Source of the DNA: Actinomycetota bacterium
GTDB taxonomy: Bacteria > Actinomycetota > Thermoleophilia > Solirubrobacterales > Solirubrobacteraceae
DNA: 37,799 bases
Assembly (NCBI GenBank): GCA_005885515.1
Contig: VAWK01000040.1
Location: forward strand, 17,512-55,310
Reading direction: 5' to 3'
Shown: in pieces, positions 15,960 to 23,544 of the stretch
How the letters are laid out: the number at the start of each line of letters is the position of its first letter
Numbering within the stretch: the first letter of the stretch is position 1
The notes under the pieces: model-generated
Database searches by the model: none
Seen by the model: the letters and a program-made list of their open reading frames with translations, nothing else
Told to the model about the DNA's origin: nothing
Translations under genes and position numbers: made by a program

Positions 15960-16558
15960 ACCGCCACCTCCGCGCGATCGCCCAGCGACAGCCGCAGCTT
16001 GGCCAGGCCGAGGCGCATGCGTCCCTTGACCGTGCCCACCGGCGCGCCCAGCATGTCCGCGATCTGCGAGTGGCTGAAGCCGCCGAAGTAAGCCAGCTCG
16101 ATCACCTGGCGCTGCTCTTGCGGCAGCGCTGCGAGGGCGCCGCGCACGGCGGTCGACTGCTCACGGCGCGCCGCCTCGACGTCGGTCAGCTCGGGGGCGG
16201 GCAGGCGCTCGGCGATGCCCTCGTCGGCCACGTCGCGACTGTCGCGCGCAACGTGGCGGCGCAGCGCGTCGATCGCCCGGTTGTGGACCACACCCAGAAC
16301 CCACGCGCGCACGCTGCCACGCGTGCGGTCATAGCGCGCGCCGCTGCGCCACAGCGAGATGAAGGCCTCCTGGACGACTTCTTCGGCCAGCCCGCGACGA
16401 CCGCACATGCGATACGCGAGCGAGAACGCGGGACCGGAGTGGCGGTCGAAGACGACCTCGAAGGCGCGCGCCTGCCCGTCGCGGACGAGCGCCATCAGGT
16501 CCTCGTCGGCGAGGTCGCGCAGATCGGCCCGCCGCATGAGAGGGTGCGCTCTGAACAC
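15956..16558 (-). CDS. ECF-type RNA polymerase sigma factor
   Basis: Extracytoplasmic-function sigma factor, about 200 residues. Region 2 runs through LMALVRDGQARAFEVVFDRH, PAFSLAYRMCGRRGLAEEVV, QEAFISLWRSGARYD and VRAWVLGVVHNRAIDALRR. Region 4 shows LAALPQEQRQVIELAYFGGF and SHSQIADMLGAPVGTVKGRM, close to the SigK/SigL-like groups controlled by RskA proteins. The longest frame begins at GTG 16597, but that codon lies within a perfect 10-bp inverted repeat. I prefer GTG 16558, preceded at 7-8 nt by TAAGAAT. ATG 16537 is a third option. It forms a coupled pair with the anti-sigma gene and diverges from formate dehydrogenase. Targets are unknown, though autoregulation is usual. Confidence 0.92.
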   Translation of the reverse strand: MFRAHPLMRRADLRDLADEDLMALVRDGQARAFEVVFDRHSGPAFSLAYRMCGRRGLAEEVVQEAFISLWRSGARYDRTRGSVRAWVLGVVHNRAIDALRRHVARDSRDVADEGIAERLPAPELTDVEAARREQSTAVRGALAALPQEQRQVIELAYFGGFSHSQIADMLGAPVGTVKGRMRLGLAKLRLSLGDRAEVAV

Positions 16559-16574
16559 TGCATCGATTCTTACG

Positions 16575-16600
16575 CGCGTGATCCCCGCGCGGATCACGCG
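16575..16600. promoter_or_regulatory. Perfect inverted repeat CGCGTGATCC-N6-GGATCACGCG
   Basis: Ten-bp perfect arms with a 6-nt spacer lie in the divergent region between the ECF sigma gene and formate dehydrogenase, just upstream of the sigma gene's likely -10. This may be an operator for either gene or a hairpin. It argues against the longest sigma start (16597). Confidence 0.5.
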
Positions 16601-16763
16601 GCCGGGCCAGCCCGCGGCTGCGCTCTCACGCTTGGGGTGCTACGGGGTTACGCGCAAACGGACGCGATGCTCATAATCGCTTCGTCGCAGCTGCCGCACC
16701 GGCCGGGCCGGGGCGTGACGGCGGCGACGGAAACGATGCACAGCCAACACTGAGGAGGAGGCC

Positions 16764-17966
16764 ATGGCGAAGGTCCTTTGCGTGCTCTACGACGATCCGG
16801 TCGACGGGTATCCCCCCGCTTACGCGCGCGATGAGATCCCCCGGATCGAGCGCTACTACGACGGTCAGACCACGCCCACCCCGGAACGGATCGACTTCAC
16901 GCCAGGCGAGCTGCTGGGCAGCGTCTCGGGCGAGCTCGGACTGCGCAGCTTTCTCGAGCAGCGCGGGCACACGCTGGTGGTGACCTCGGACAAGGACGGT
17001 GCCAATTCGGTGTTCGAGCGCGAGCTTCCCGATGCGGAGGTCGTGATCTCACAGCCGTTCTGGCCGGCCTACCTGACGGCGGAGCGGATCGCCAAGGCGC
17101 CCGAGCTGAGGCTCGCGCTGACCGCCGGCATCGGCTCCGATCACGTCGACCTGCAGGCGGCGATGGAGCACGGCCTCACGGTCGCTGAGGTGACCTATTG
17201 CAACAGCATCAGCGTGGCCGAGCACGTGGTGATGATGATCCTGGCGCTGGTGCGCAACTACTTGCCCTCCCACCAGTGGGTCCTCGACGGCGGCTGGAAC
17301 ATCGCCGATTGTGCGAGCCGCTCGTATGACGTCGAGGGCATGCAGGTGGGCACGGTCGCCGCCGGACGCATCGGCTCCGCCGTGCTGCGACGGCTGAAGC
17401 CGTTCGAGGTCGGCCTGCACTACACCGACCGTCACCGGCTGCCGGCAGCAGTGGAGCGCGATCTCGGCGTCACCTTCCACGAGACCCCCGAGTCGCTCGT
17501 GGAGGTGTGCGACGTGGTGACCATCAACGCGCCGCTGCACCCCGAGACGGAGCACATGTTCGACGAGCGCTTGATCGGCATGATGAAGTGGGGGGCCTAT
17601 CTGGTCAACACGGCGCGCGGCAAGATCTGCGATCGCGACGCGGTGGCGCGGGCCTGCGAGAGCGGCCGCCTCGCCGGCTACGCCGGCGACGTTTGGTTTC
17701 CGCAGCCGGCACCGAAGGACCATCCCTGGCGCTCGATGCCCCACCACGGGATGACGCCGCACACCTCCGGCACGAGCCTGTCGGCGCAGGCCCGCTACGC
17801 CGCCGGGGTGCGCGAGATCCTCGAGTGCTGGTTCGATCAGCGCCCGATCCGCGAGGAATACCTGATCGTCGACGGCGGCAAGCTGGCGGGCGCAGGAGCG
17901 CACTCCTACAGCCCCGGTGATGCGACCGGCGGATCGGAGGAGGCGGCGCGGTTCGCAGCCGGCTGA
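16764..17966 (+). CDS. fdh: NAD-dependent formate dehydrogenase
   Basis: Oxidises formate to CO2 with NAD+, in the cytosol, metal- and oxygen-independently. Its 400 residues equal the length of the Pseudomonas sp. 101 enzyme, and the sequence is recognisably very close to it throughout. The start is MAKVLCVLYDDPVDGYPP. Active-site Asn lies in TYCNSISVAEHV, the Rossmann loop is GTVAAGRIG, and the NAD-selecting Asp/Arg pair is in YTDRHRLP. Catalytic Arg is in NTARGK, Gln in FPQPAPKDHPW and catalytic His in MTPHTSGTSL. A very strong ribosome binding site (AGGAGGAG, 16753-16760) precedes the ATG, unlike most genes here. No C1-oxidation genes are beside it, so the formate source is unknown. Acquisition by transfer is plausible. 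Confidence 0.97.
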   Translation: MAKVLCVLYDDPVDGYPPAYARDEIPRIERYYDGQTTPTPERIDFTPGELLGSVSGELGLRSFLEQRGHTLVVTSDKDGANSVFERELPDAEVVISQPFWPAYLTAERIAKAPELRLALTAGIGSDHVDLQAAMEHGLTVAEVTYCNSISVAEHVVMMILALVRNYLPSHQWVLDGGWNIADCASRSYDVEGMQVGTVAAGRIGSAVLRRLKPFEVGLHYTDRHRLPAAVERDLGVTFHETPESLVEVCDVVTINAPLHPETEHMFDERLIGMMKWGAYLVNTARGKICDRDAVARACESGRLAGYAGDVWFPQPAPKDHPWRSMPHHGMTPHTSGTSLSAQARYAAGVREILECWFDQRPIREEYLIVDGGKLAGAGAHSYSPGDATGGSEEAARFAAG

Positions 17967-18069
17967 GGCCTGCTGATCGCGCTGCTCGTGTCGCTGCGGG
18001 CATGTCGGCCGGGCGCTCGGTCTGCGGTTGCGGCGGCGAGCAGTCGGGTAGCCTGAGGCGCACACCGCG

Positions 18070-18837
18070 ATGAGCGCTACCGAGATCACAAGCGCGCGAG
18101 GTGCCGTTCGGGTCGAGCACGGCGCGAAGCGCATCCGCGTCTACCTCGGCGGACAGCTCATCGCGGACACGATCCGCCCGCTGATGGTGTGGGAGGTTCC
18201 GTACTACCCGACCTATTACTTCCCCGCCGCAGACGTGCGCGCCGAGCTGCTGCACGCGGACGGCGCAGTCGATCACTCTCCGAGCCGCGGCGACGGCGAA
18301 ACGTTCACCGTCAGGGCTGGCGGACGCGAGGCGCCCGGCGCGGCCGTGCGCCTCGAGCAGTCGCCGATCGCGGAGCTGCGCTCGACTATCAAGCTGCACT
18401 GGCAGGCGATGGACGCGTGGTTTGAGGAGGACGAGGAGGTGTTCACCCACGCCCGCGATCCGTACACGCGCGTGGACATCCTGGCGAGCTCGCGTCACCT
18501 TCGGGTCGAGCTCGGGGGGGTGACGGTGGCCGAGTCGACGAGCCCGAGACTCCTGTTCGAGACCGGATTGCCTGTGCGCTACTACGTGCCCAAGACGCAC
18601 GTGCGCATGGAGCTTATGCAGCGCGGCGAGACGGTCACCCATTGCCCGTACAAGGGTCGGGCCGAGTCGTGGTCGGTGCAAGCGGGCGAGCACTTCTACG
18701 ACAACGTCGCCTGGTCCTACCCCTCGCCGCTGCCCGAGAGCCAGAAGATCGCCGGGCTGATCGCCTTCTACAACGAGAAGGTGGACCTGTTCGTCGGCGG
18801 CGTGCTGCAGGAGCGCCCGAGGACCAAGTTCAGCTGA
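18070..18837 (+). CDS. DUF427 protein with two tandem domains
   Basis: A protein of 255 residues made of two DUF427 modules. The first is VRVYLGGQLIADT-like (IRVYLGGQLIADTIRPLMVW, then PYYPTYYFPAADVRAELL, residues about 19-65). The second is LRVELGGVTVAESTSPRLLF, then PVRYYVPKTHVRMELM and THCPYKGRAESWSV (about 140-200), ending in AWSYPSPLPESQKIAGLIAF and YNEKVDLFVGG. The fold is a small beta-tent; no enzymatic role is established. TAGCCT (18049-18054) lies 15 nt before the ATG. It is 103 nt downstream of formate dehydrogenase on the same strand, with its stop overlapping a possible CTG start of the transporter gene. Confidence 0.92.
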   Translation: MSATEITSARGAVRVEHGAKRIRVYLGGQLIADTIRPLMVWEVPYYPTYYFPAADVRAELLHADGAVDHSPSRGDGETFTVRAGGREAPGAAVRLEQSPIAELRSTIKLHWQAMDAWFEEDEEVFTHARDPYTRVDILASSRHLRVELGGVTVAESTSPRLLFETGLPVRYYVPKTHVRMELMQRGETVTHCPYKGRAESWSVQAGEHFYDNVAWSYPSPLPESQKIAGLIAFYNEKVDLFVGGVLQERPRTKFS

Positions 18838-20021
18838 GCGCTCCGCCGCGAAGCGCGTCCGCGCCCCGCCTGGTCCCTGCGACGCTCGCAGCGCGCCATC
18901 CGGGACTCGCCGCGACCGCGGGCGTGTTCGCCTCTGCGCTGCTTGCCTTCCTGGCGATCGGAGCCGCGCTGCCGGTGCTGCCCGGGTACGTGCGGGGCCC
19001 GCTTCACTCGGGCGATCTGGCGGTGGGCATCGTCGTCGGCGCGTTCGCCCTCACCGCCGTGGTGTGCCGCCCGCTCGCGGGGCGCCAGGCCGACACGCGC
19101 GGGCGGCGTGCGGTGCTCGTCGCGGGCTGCGCGGCGATGGCCCTCGGCGGCGCCCTGTACCTGCTCGCCAGCAGCGTCGCCGGGCTGGTGGCGGCGCGGC
19201 TGGTGGTCGGAGCGGGCGAGGGAGCCGTGTACACCGCCGGCGCGACGTGGGCCGTAGACCTCGCGCCGGAGGATCGCCGCGGACTCGCACTGGGGCTGTT
19301 TGGCCTTGCCGTGTGGGGCGGGCTCTCGCTCGGCCCACTGGCCGGAGAGCTGCTGCGCGCGGGCATCGGCTACGACGCCGTGTGGGCGGCGACGGCGCTA
19401 CTGCCCCTCGCCGGCGCGCTGATCGCGCTGCGCCTGCCCGAGCCCAGTCGCGACCACGCCGGCGAGCCCGGACCGCTGGCCTTCTTTCCCCGCGCGGCCC
19501 ACGGGCCGGGGCTCGCGCTGGCGCTCGCGAACCTGGGATACGCGGCGCTCGCGGGATTCGTCGTGCTGCACCTGCGCGCCCGCGGGATCGGCGGCGGCGC
19601 CGGCGTGTTCACGGCGTTCGCCGTTGCGGTGTTCGCCAGCCGGTTGGTGCTCAGCCAGGTGCCGGACCGCGCGGGCGCCCGGCGCACGGCGACCACGGCC
19701 GGCCTGCTGGAGGCGGTGGGCCTGGCGGTCATCGCGCTGGCGCACTCGCTGTTGGCCGCGCTGTGCGGGGCGATCGTCGTCGGGGTCGGCTTTTCGATGC
19801 TGTTCCCGTCGCTGGCGCTGATGGTGGTGGGTCGCGTGGGCGGCGACCGGCGCGGCTCGGCGCTGGGCGCGTTCACGGCTTTCTTCGACATCGGCGTCGG
19901 GCTCGGCGGCCCGATCGCGGGCGCGACGGCGGCGCTCGCGGGATATCCAGCCGTGTTCATGGTGGCGGCAGGCGCGGCGCTGTGCTCGGCCGCGCTGGCG
20001 GCCACGCGCAGGCCAGGCTGA
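18834..20021 (+). CDS. MFS transporter (drug/metabolite efflux type)
   Basis: Twelve-helix major facilitator, up to 395 residues, probably a proton-driven exporter. TM1 is FASALLAFLAIGAALPVLPG. The cytoplasmic loop 2-3 motif is GRQADTRGRRAVLVAG, the classic MFS motif A. TM5 carries the GLSLGPLAGELL-type antiporter region. The second half runs ANLGYAALAGFVVLHL to TAFFDIGVGLGGPIAGATAA. The longest frame (from 18642) overlaps DUF427 by 200 nt and is unlikely. I give CTG 18834 as start because it adds the basic N-terminal tail expected before TM1 and overlaps the DUF427 stop (CTGA). GTG 18924, right at TM1, is the conventional alternative. Substrate is unknown. Confidence 0.88.
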   Translation: MSAPPRSASAPRLVPATLAARHPGLAATAGVFASALLAFLAIGAALPVLPGYVRGPLHSGDLAVGIVVGAFALTAVVCRPLAGRQADTRGRRAVLVAGCAAMALGGALYLLASSVAGLVAARLVVGAGEGAVYTAGATWAVDLAPEDRRGLALGLFGLAVWGGLSLGPLAGELLRAGIGYDAVWAATALLPLAGALIALRLPEPSRDHAGEPGPLAFFPRAAHGPGLALALANLGYAALAGFVVLHLRARGIGGGAGVFTAFAVAVFASRLVLSQVPDRAGARRTATTAGLLEAVGLAVIALAHSLLAALCGAIVVGVGFSMLFPSLALMVVGRVGGDRRGSALGAFTAFFDIGVGLGGPIAGATAALAGYPAVFMVAAGAALCSAALAATRRPG

Positions 20022-20027
20022 GCACGC

Positions 20028-20975
20028 GTGTCCGGCAGCCGTTCCACACGCCAGCGCATTGCCCAGCCCGAGGTCCTCGTCCTCGGCGGGGGAGGCCTGC
20101 TCGGCGAGGTATGGATGAGCGCCGTGCTCAGCGGTCTGGAGGAGGAGGCGGCGGTCGACTCGCGCGCGTGCGCGAGCTTCATCGGAACGTCCGCCGGGTC
20201 GATCGTCGCCGCGGCGCTCGCCGCGGGCGTGAGGCCGCGCGCGCGGCTGGGGCGCCTGGCGGAGGAACGCGCGCCGTCCCAGGCGGAACTGGCGGGCGGG
20301 CCGTCGCAGCTAACGCGCACGCTGCGCGCGCTGCTGACGCTGGGGGCTACCACCGCCGCGCCGCTGGCGTCGGCGGCGCTCGGCTCGCGCGCGACGACTG
20401 CGGCGGGAGCGCTGCTGCGGCGCGAGCTGCTGGCGCGGGTCCCCACCGGGCGACGCTCGCTGGACCAGCTTGGCGTGGCGGTGGAGCGCCTGGGAGTGCA
20501 TTGGGACGGGCGCCTGCAAATCGCGGCGGTCGAGCTGGAGAGCGGACGGCGTGTGATGTTTGGATCCGCTGGTGCGCCGCGCGTGCCGGTGTCGAGCGCG
20601 GTGCAGGCGTCGTGTGCGATCCCGGGCGTGTTCCGGCCGGTTCGTGCCGGCGACCGCACCTACATCGATGGCGGCGTGTGGAGCCCGACGAACATGGACG
20701 CCGCGAAGGTCACGCGCGGTGCGCACGTGCTGTGCCTGAACCCGACCGGCTCGATCCGCCCGTCGCCGCGCGCCCCCGCCGGCGCGCTCGGCACGGTGTC
20801 GCGTTCGATCGCCGCCGCCGAGGCGCTCGTGCTGAGGCGCCGCGGCGCTGCGGTGAGGATCATCAACCCGGACGAGCGCAGCCGTCGGGCGATGGGCCTC
20901 AACCTGCTGGACCCGCGGCCGCGGGCGGCCGTCATCGCGGCAGGGCTTGAGCAGGGCCGGCGCCTGGCCGGTTGA
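20028..20975 (+). CDS. Patatin-like phospholipase
   Basis: Ser-Asp dyad lipid acyl hydrolase of 315 residues, cytosolic with no signal peptide. The oxyanion loop is LGGGGLLGEVW (residues about 18-28). The nucleophile elbow is IGTSAGSIVAAAL near residue 48-60 (GxSxG). The catalytic Asp is in YIDGGVWSPTN near 215. All elements of the catalytic site are present. It probably releases fatty acids from phospholipids or acylglycerols. The start is GTG 6 nt after the MFS stop, so it is likely cotranscribed with the transporter. The final 60 residues are Arg-rich with no recognisable domain. Confidence 0.92.
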   Translation: MSGSRSTRQRIAQPEVLVLGGGGLLGEVWMSAVLSGLEEEAAVDSRACASFIGTSAGSIVAAALAAGVRPRARLGRLAEERAPSQAELAGGPSQLTRTLRALLTLGATTAAPLASAALGSRATTAAGALLRRELLARVPTGRRSLDQLGVAVERLGVHWDGRLQIAAVELESGRRVMFGSAGAPRVPVSSAVQASCAIPGVFRPVRAGDRTYIDGGVWSPTNMDAAKVTRGAHVLCLNPTGSIRPSPRAPAGALGTVSRSIAAAEALVLRRRGAAVRIINPDERSRRAMGLNLLDPRPRAAVIAAGLEQGRRLAG

Positions 20976-21055
20976 GCGAACCCGATCGCGGCGCTACCGC
21001 ACGCCTTCCGTTGGCTCTGCCGCCTGGCCGCAGCGGTCCGCTCGCGAGCAGGAGA

Positions 21056-21061
21056 TACGAT
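21056..21061 (+). promoter_or_regulatory. Putative -10 hexamer (TACGAT) for the HhH-GPD gene
   Basis: TACGAT with exactly 6 nt to GTG 21068, identical in motif and spacing to those before valS and DUF2277. It also decides the start of this gene against the longer frame. Confidence 0.45.
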
Positions 21062-21067
21062 CAGGCG

Positions 21068-21640
21068 GTGGTGCCCGACCGCCTGTACTTCACCGACAGC
21101 GACGAGGCCAACGAGCTGATCGCCTCCGACCCGCTGGCGCTGCTGATCGGCTTTGCCCTGGATCAGCAGGTGACAGTCCAGCAGGCCTTCATCGGGCCGC
21201 TGCGGCTGCGGGAGCGGCTCGGCGCACTCGACGCAGCCACGCTGGCCACGGCCGACCTGGAGCAAGCGTTCCGCCAGAAACCGGCCGTCCATCGCTTTCC
21301 CGGGAAAATGGCTGAACGCGTGCGCGCGCTGGCGCTGCACGTGCGCGACGAATACGGCGGCGACGCCGCGCGAGTGTGGACCGACGCCGCGGACGCGCGC
21401 GCATTGCGCGCCAACCTCGCGGCCCTGCCGGGCTTCGGCGAGATGAAGATCAAGGCGCTGGGCGCGGTGCTCGCAAAGCGCTTCGGCGTCCCCGCGGCTC
21501 GCGAGCTCGTCCCGCCGCACCCCACGCTCGGGGACGTCGACTCGCCGCAGGCGCTCTCTGACTACCAGGCGGCCAAGAGGGCGCACAAGGCGCAGTGGCG
21601 CGAGGCGCGGTCACGGCAACCAATGGCGCAGCGCAGCTGA
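21068..21640 (+). CDS. HhH-GPD family protein (putative base-excision repair)
   Basis: Small helix-hairpin-helix DNA-glycosylase-like protein of 190 residues. Landmarks are ASDPLALLIGFALDQQVTVQQAF near the N-terminus (LLIGFALDQQVTVQQAF), RLRERLG, then KPAVHRFPGKMAERVRALAL and the HhH element LPGFGEMKIKALGAVLAKRF. This matches an actinobacterial subfamily whose lesion is not known. A longer frame begins at TTG 20972 overlapping the patatin stop, but its extra 32 residues are low-complexity. GTG 21068 has TACGAT 6 nt upstream and fits the family's N-terminus, so I use it. It probably acts on damaged bases; catalytic Asp was not assigned with confidence. Confidence 0.85.
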   Translation: MVPDRLYFTDSDEANELIASDPLALLIGFALDQQVTVQQAFIGPLRLRERLGALDAATLATADLEQAFRQKPAVHRFPGKMAERVRALALHVRDEYGGDAARVWTDAADARALRANLAALPGFGEMKIKALGAVLAKRFGVPAARELVPPHPTLGDVDSPQALSDYQAAKRAHKAQWREARSRQPMAQRS

Positions 21641-21714
21641 GCACCCGGCGCACCGCAGGGCATGGCGGCGGTTCGCTAAAGGTGCGCCGCGCCGTCGCCG
21701 ATTCGGAAGCACAG

Positions 21715-22593
21715 ATGCGCCTTGACCTGCCGAGGAGGCTCTTGCCCGGGATCGCTGCCGCGGTCGCGCTCGCGCTGAGCGCGACCGGGTGCGGCACATC
21801 GGGTTCCGCGATTGACCCGGTGGCACGCGCGGCGCAGGTCACCTCGCACGTCGGCGGCGCGCACATCGCGGTGGACATCCAGGTGACCGGCGACGGGCTG
21901 GCCGAGCCGTTCACGATGGCTGGGCAGGGTTTCTTCAACTACAACACCGACGAAGGCACGCTCACGCTCGACGCGACCGGCGTGCCCGCCGGGGCTGCCC
22001 CGGCCCTGCCGCCGGGTGGGCTGCACATCGAAGAGATCTTCAAGTCCTCGACGATCTACATTGGCTCGCCGCTGCTCGCGGGCAGGTTGCCGGATGGAGC
22101 GCGCTGGCTGAAGCTCGACCTCGGCCGCTTCGCCCAGGCGATCGGCTTCAACTTGCAGCAGCTTGCCGGCGGGCAGTCGAACCCGGCGCAGCTCCTGCAG
22201 TTCCTGCGGGCCACCAGCGGGGCGCCAGCACGTGTAGGAAGCGAGCTCGTGCGTGGCGTGCCGACGACCCACTATCGCGCCACAGTCGATCTGCGCAAGG
22301 TCGCAGACGTGCTCCCGTCCGGCCACGCGGGACAGCTGCAAGCCTCGCTGGCCAAGCTCATCGCGCAGATGGGTACGAGCAAGATTCCGGTGGAGGTGTG
22401 GGTCGATCACCAGCGCCTGGTCCGTCGCATGGCGCTCACGCTGTCGCTGTCCACGGGAGCGCAGCGGGCGCGGCTGGGGATGACGATCGACCTGTTCGAA
22501 TTCGGACCCACGCCGTCGGTTTCGCCGCCGCCGCAGGCCGAAGTGTTCGACGTCACGCAGGCCGCGCTCGCCGGGCTGGGCGCGACCGGCTGA
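21715..22593 (+). CDS. Putative lipoprotein, LppX/LprAFG-like
   Basis: Secreted lipid-anchored protein of 292 residues. The N-terminus is a signal peptide (MRLDLPRRLLPGIAAAVALA) ending in a lipobox-like SATGC with the lipidated Cys at 26. The mature part resembles the LppX/LprAFG fold that carries hydrophobic lipids across the envelope: a DIQVTGDGL...FTMAGQGFFNYNTDEG strand pair, GARWLKLDLGRFAQAIGF, ELVRGVPTTHYRATVDLRKV and IPVEVWVDHQRLVRRMALTL. The frame extends upstream to 21595, but the signal peptide fixes the start at ATG 21715. It sits alone, followed by a weak hairpin. A lipid-shuttle role is inferred from fold similarity only. Confidence 0.82.
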   Translation: MRLDLPRRLLPGIAAAVALALSATGCGTSGSAIDPVARAAQVTSHVGGAHIAVDIQVTGDGLAEPFTMAGQGFFNYNTDEGTLTLDATGVPAGAAPALPPGGLHIEEIFKSSTIYIGSPLLAGRLPDGARWLKLDLGRFAQAIGFNLQQLAGGQSNPAQLLQFLRATSGAPARVGSELVRGVPTTHYRATVDLRKVADVLPSGHAGQLQASLAKLIAQMGTSKIPVEVWVDHQRLVRRMALTLSLSTGAQRARLGMTIDLFEFGPTPSVSPPPQAEVFDVTQAALAGLGATG

Positions 22594-22678
22594 AACAGGC
22601 CCCGCCCCCGGCGCCCGCCTTGACAGCGGTAGAGCTCGAACATCGCTGCGTCCCATCGGCGCCGTAGCGAGGAGAACT

Positions 22679-22691
22679 GCGCAAGTTGCGC
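22679..22691 (+). terminator. Weak hairpin GCGCAA-g-TTGCGC followed by T-rich run
   Basis: A short perfect stem 86 nt after the lipoprotein stop, followed by TCTTTCTC. The stem is only about 5 bp around a three-base loop, so termination would be weak. Confidence 0.25.
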
Positions 22692-22806
22692 TCTTTCTCG
22701 GACCGCCCAGCGGAAGGAAACGGGCGATCTGGCGTCTGCATCTAGAGGGTCTCCGATGAGGGGCCGGCCAGCCCTGCGCGTCGCGGCGTGGGGTGGGCTG
22801 GCGGGT

Positions 22807-22844
22807 ATCGCCGACCGCCCGAGCACCCACGGGTGGTCGGCGAT
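22807..22844. terminator. Strong hairpin between convergent lipoprotein and MBL genes
   Basis: Fifteen-bp arms (22807-22821 and 22830-22844, ATCGCCGACC start and GGTCGGCGAT end) pair with one mismatch around an 8-nt loop. It lies 31 nt after the MBL stop on the minus strand and in the gap facing the lipoprotein gene. No T-tract. A bidirectional terminator is the simplest reading. Confidence 0.5.
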
Positions 22845-22874
22845 CGCCCGGCGCGCCTAGGCTCGCCCGCGCGC

Positions 22875-23480
22875 CTAGCCGTCCTCGTCCACGAACGCCC
22901 GCAGGGCGCGCTTGGCGTCGCCGGTGAGCGGCTCGCCATGGGCCAGCAGCAGCAGGTCGAAGTCGAGCTCGAGCAGGCCTCGATAGGCATGTCTGAGACC
23001 CGCCTTGGTCTGGTGCGGGTCATCCATGAAGCGGTCTGGGACGAACGACAGCCCCTCCTGACCCTCCCAGCGCACGACCCCGTCCGCGCACGCGAGCGCG
23101 CCGTGCGCGGGAATGTGCAGCGCCGTCTCGTCGGGGCAGATCGCATCGACCTCGTGCGCCACGATGCCGCCCGGCAGCCGATCACCGAAGTCGAACGGCT
23201 CCGCCGGGCCACGGCCGCGCAGCTCGTGCAGTCCGTTGCGGATGCAGTGCACTGTGCAGCCGAACGCCCCGCGCAACCGCCACGCGTCGCGGTCGTGATG
23301 ACGGTTTGTCATCAGCACGTGCTCGGGGGCTCCGTGCATCTCGAACCACGCGAGCCCCGCGGCGGGCACCATCGCGTCGACGGCCACGTGCTCCGCCGCC
23401 AGGTAGTAGGAGCTCACATCGCCGCCGATGTGCTCGTGGCGGGCCGTCCAATGCCACAGTCCGGGCGCAATTTCACGCAC
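22875..23480 (-). CDS. Metallo-beta-lactamase-fold protein with altered metal motif
   Basis: A protein of 201 residues resembling MBL-fold hydrolases. It starts with MREIAPGLWHWTARHEHIGG and SSYYLAAEHVAVDAMVP. The position of the HxHxDH zinc motif reads TNRHHDRDAW, keeping HH but losing the normal set. ALHIPAHGALACADGVV and LLLLAHGEPL supply later His positions. This pattern occurs in a recognisable sub-family with TNRHH, so it may bind one metal or none. GTG start at 23480, with TAACAT 9 nt upstream. Divergent from the LolA-like gene. Substrate unknown. Confidence 0.78.
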   Translation of the reverse strand: MREIAPGLWHWTARHEHIGGDVSSYYLAAEHVAVDAMVPAAGLAWFEMHGAPEHVLMTNRHHDRDAWRLRGAFGCTVHCIRNGLHELRGRGPAEPFDFGDRLPGGIVAHEVDAICPDETALHIPAHGALACADGVVRWEGQEGLSFVPDRFMDDPHQTKAGLRHAYRGLLELDFDLLLLAHGEPLTGDAKRALRAFVDEDG

Positions 23481-23489
23481 GAGCGCGGC

Positions 23490-23495
23490 ATGTTA
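23490..23495 (-). promoter_or_regulatory. Putative -10 hexamer (TAACAT) for the MBL-like gene
   Basis: TAACAT on the minus strand, 9 nt before the GTG start in the 64-nt divergent gap. Transcription would start within a few nt of the start codon. Confidence 0.35.
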
Positions 23496-23544
23496 GGGGT
23501 CAGGCGGGCAGCGCGCCGCGAGCGCCAGCTGCGAGCATGCGCCC

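Noticed and set aside
18642-18833. MFS start at 18642
   Set aside because: It would overlap DUF427 by almost 200 nt and adds only Arg-rich shadow sequence.
20972-21067. HhH-GPD start at TTG 20972 (TTGA overlap with patatin stop)
   Set aside because: The extra 32 residues are low-complexity and outside the family. GTG 21068 has a TACGAT 6 nt upstream.
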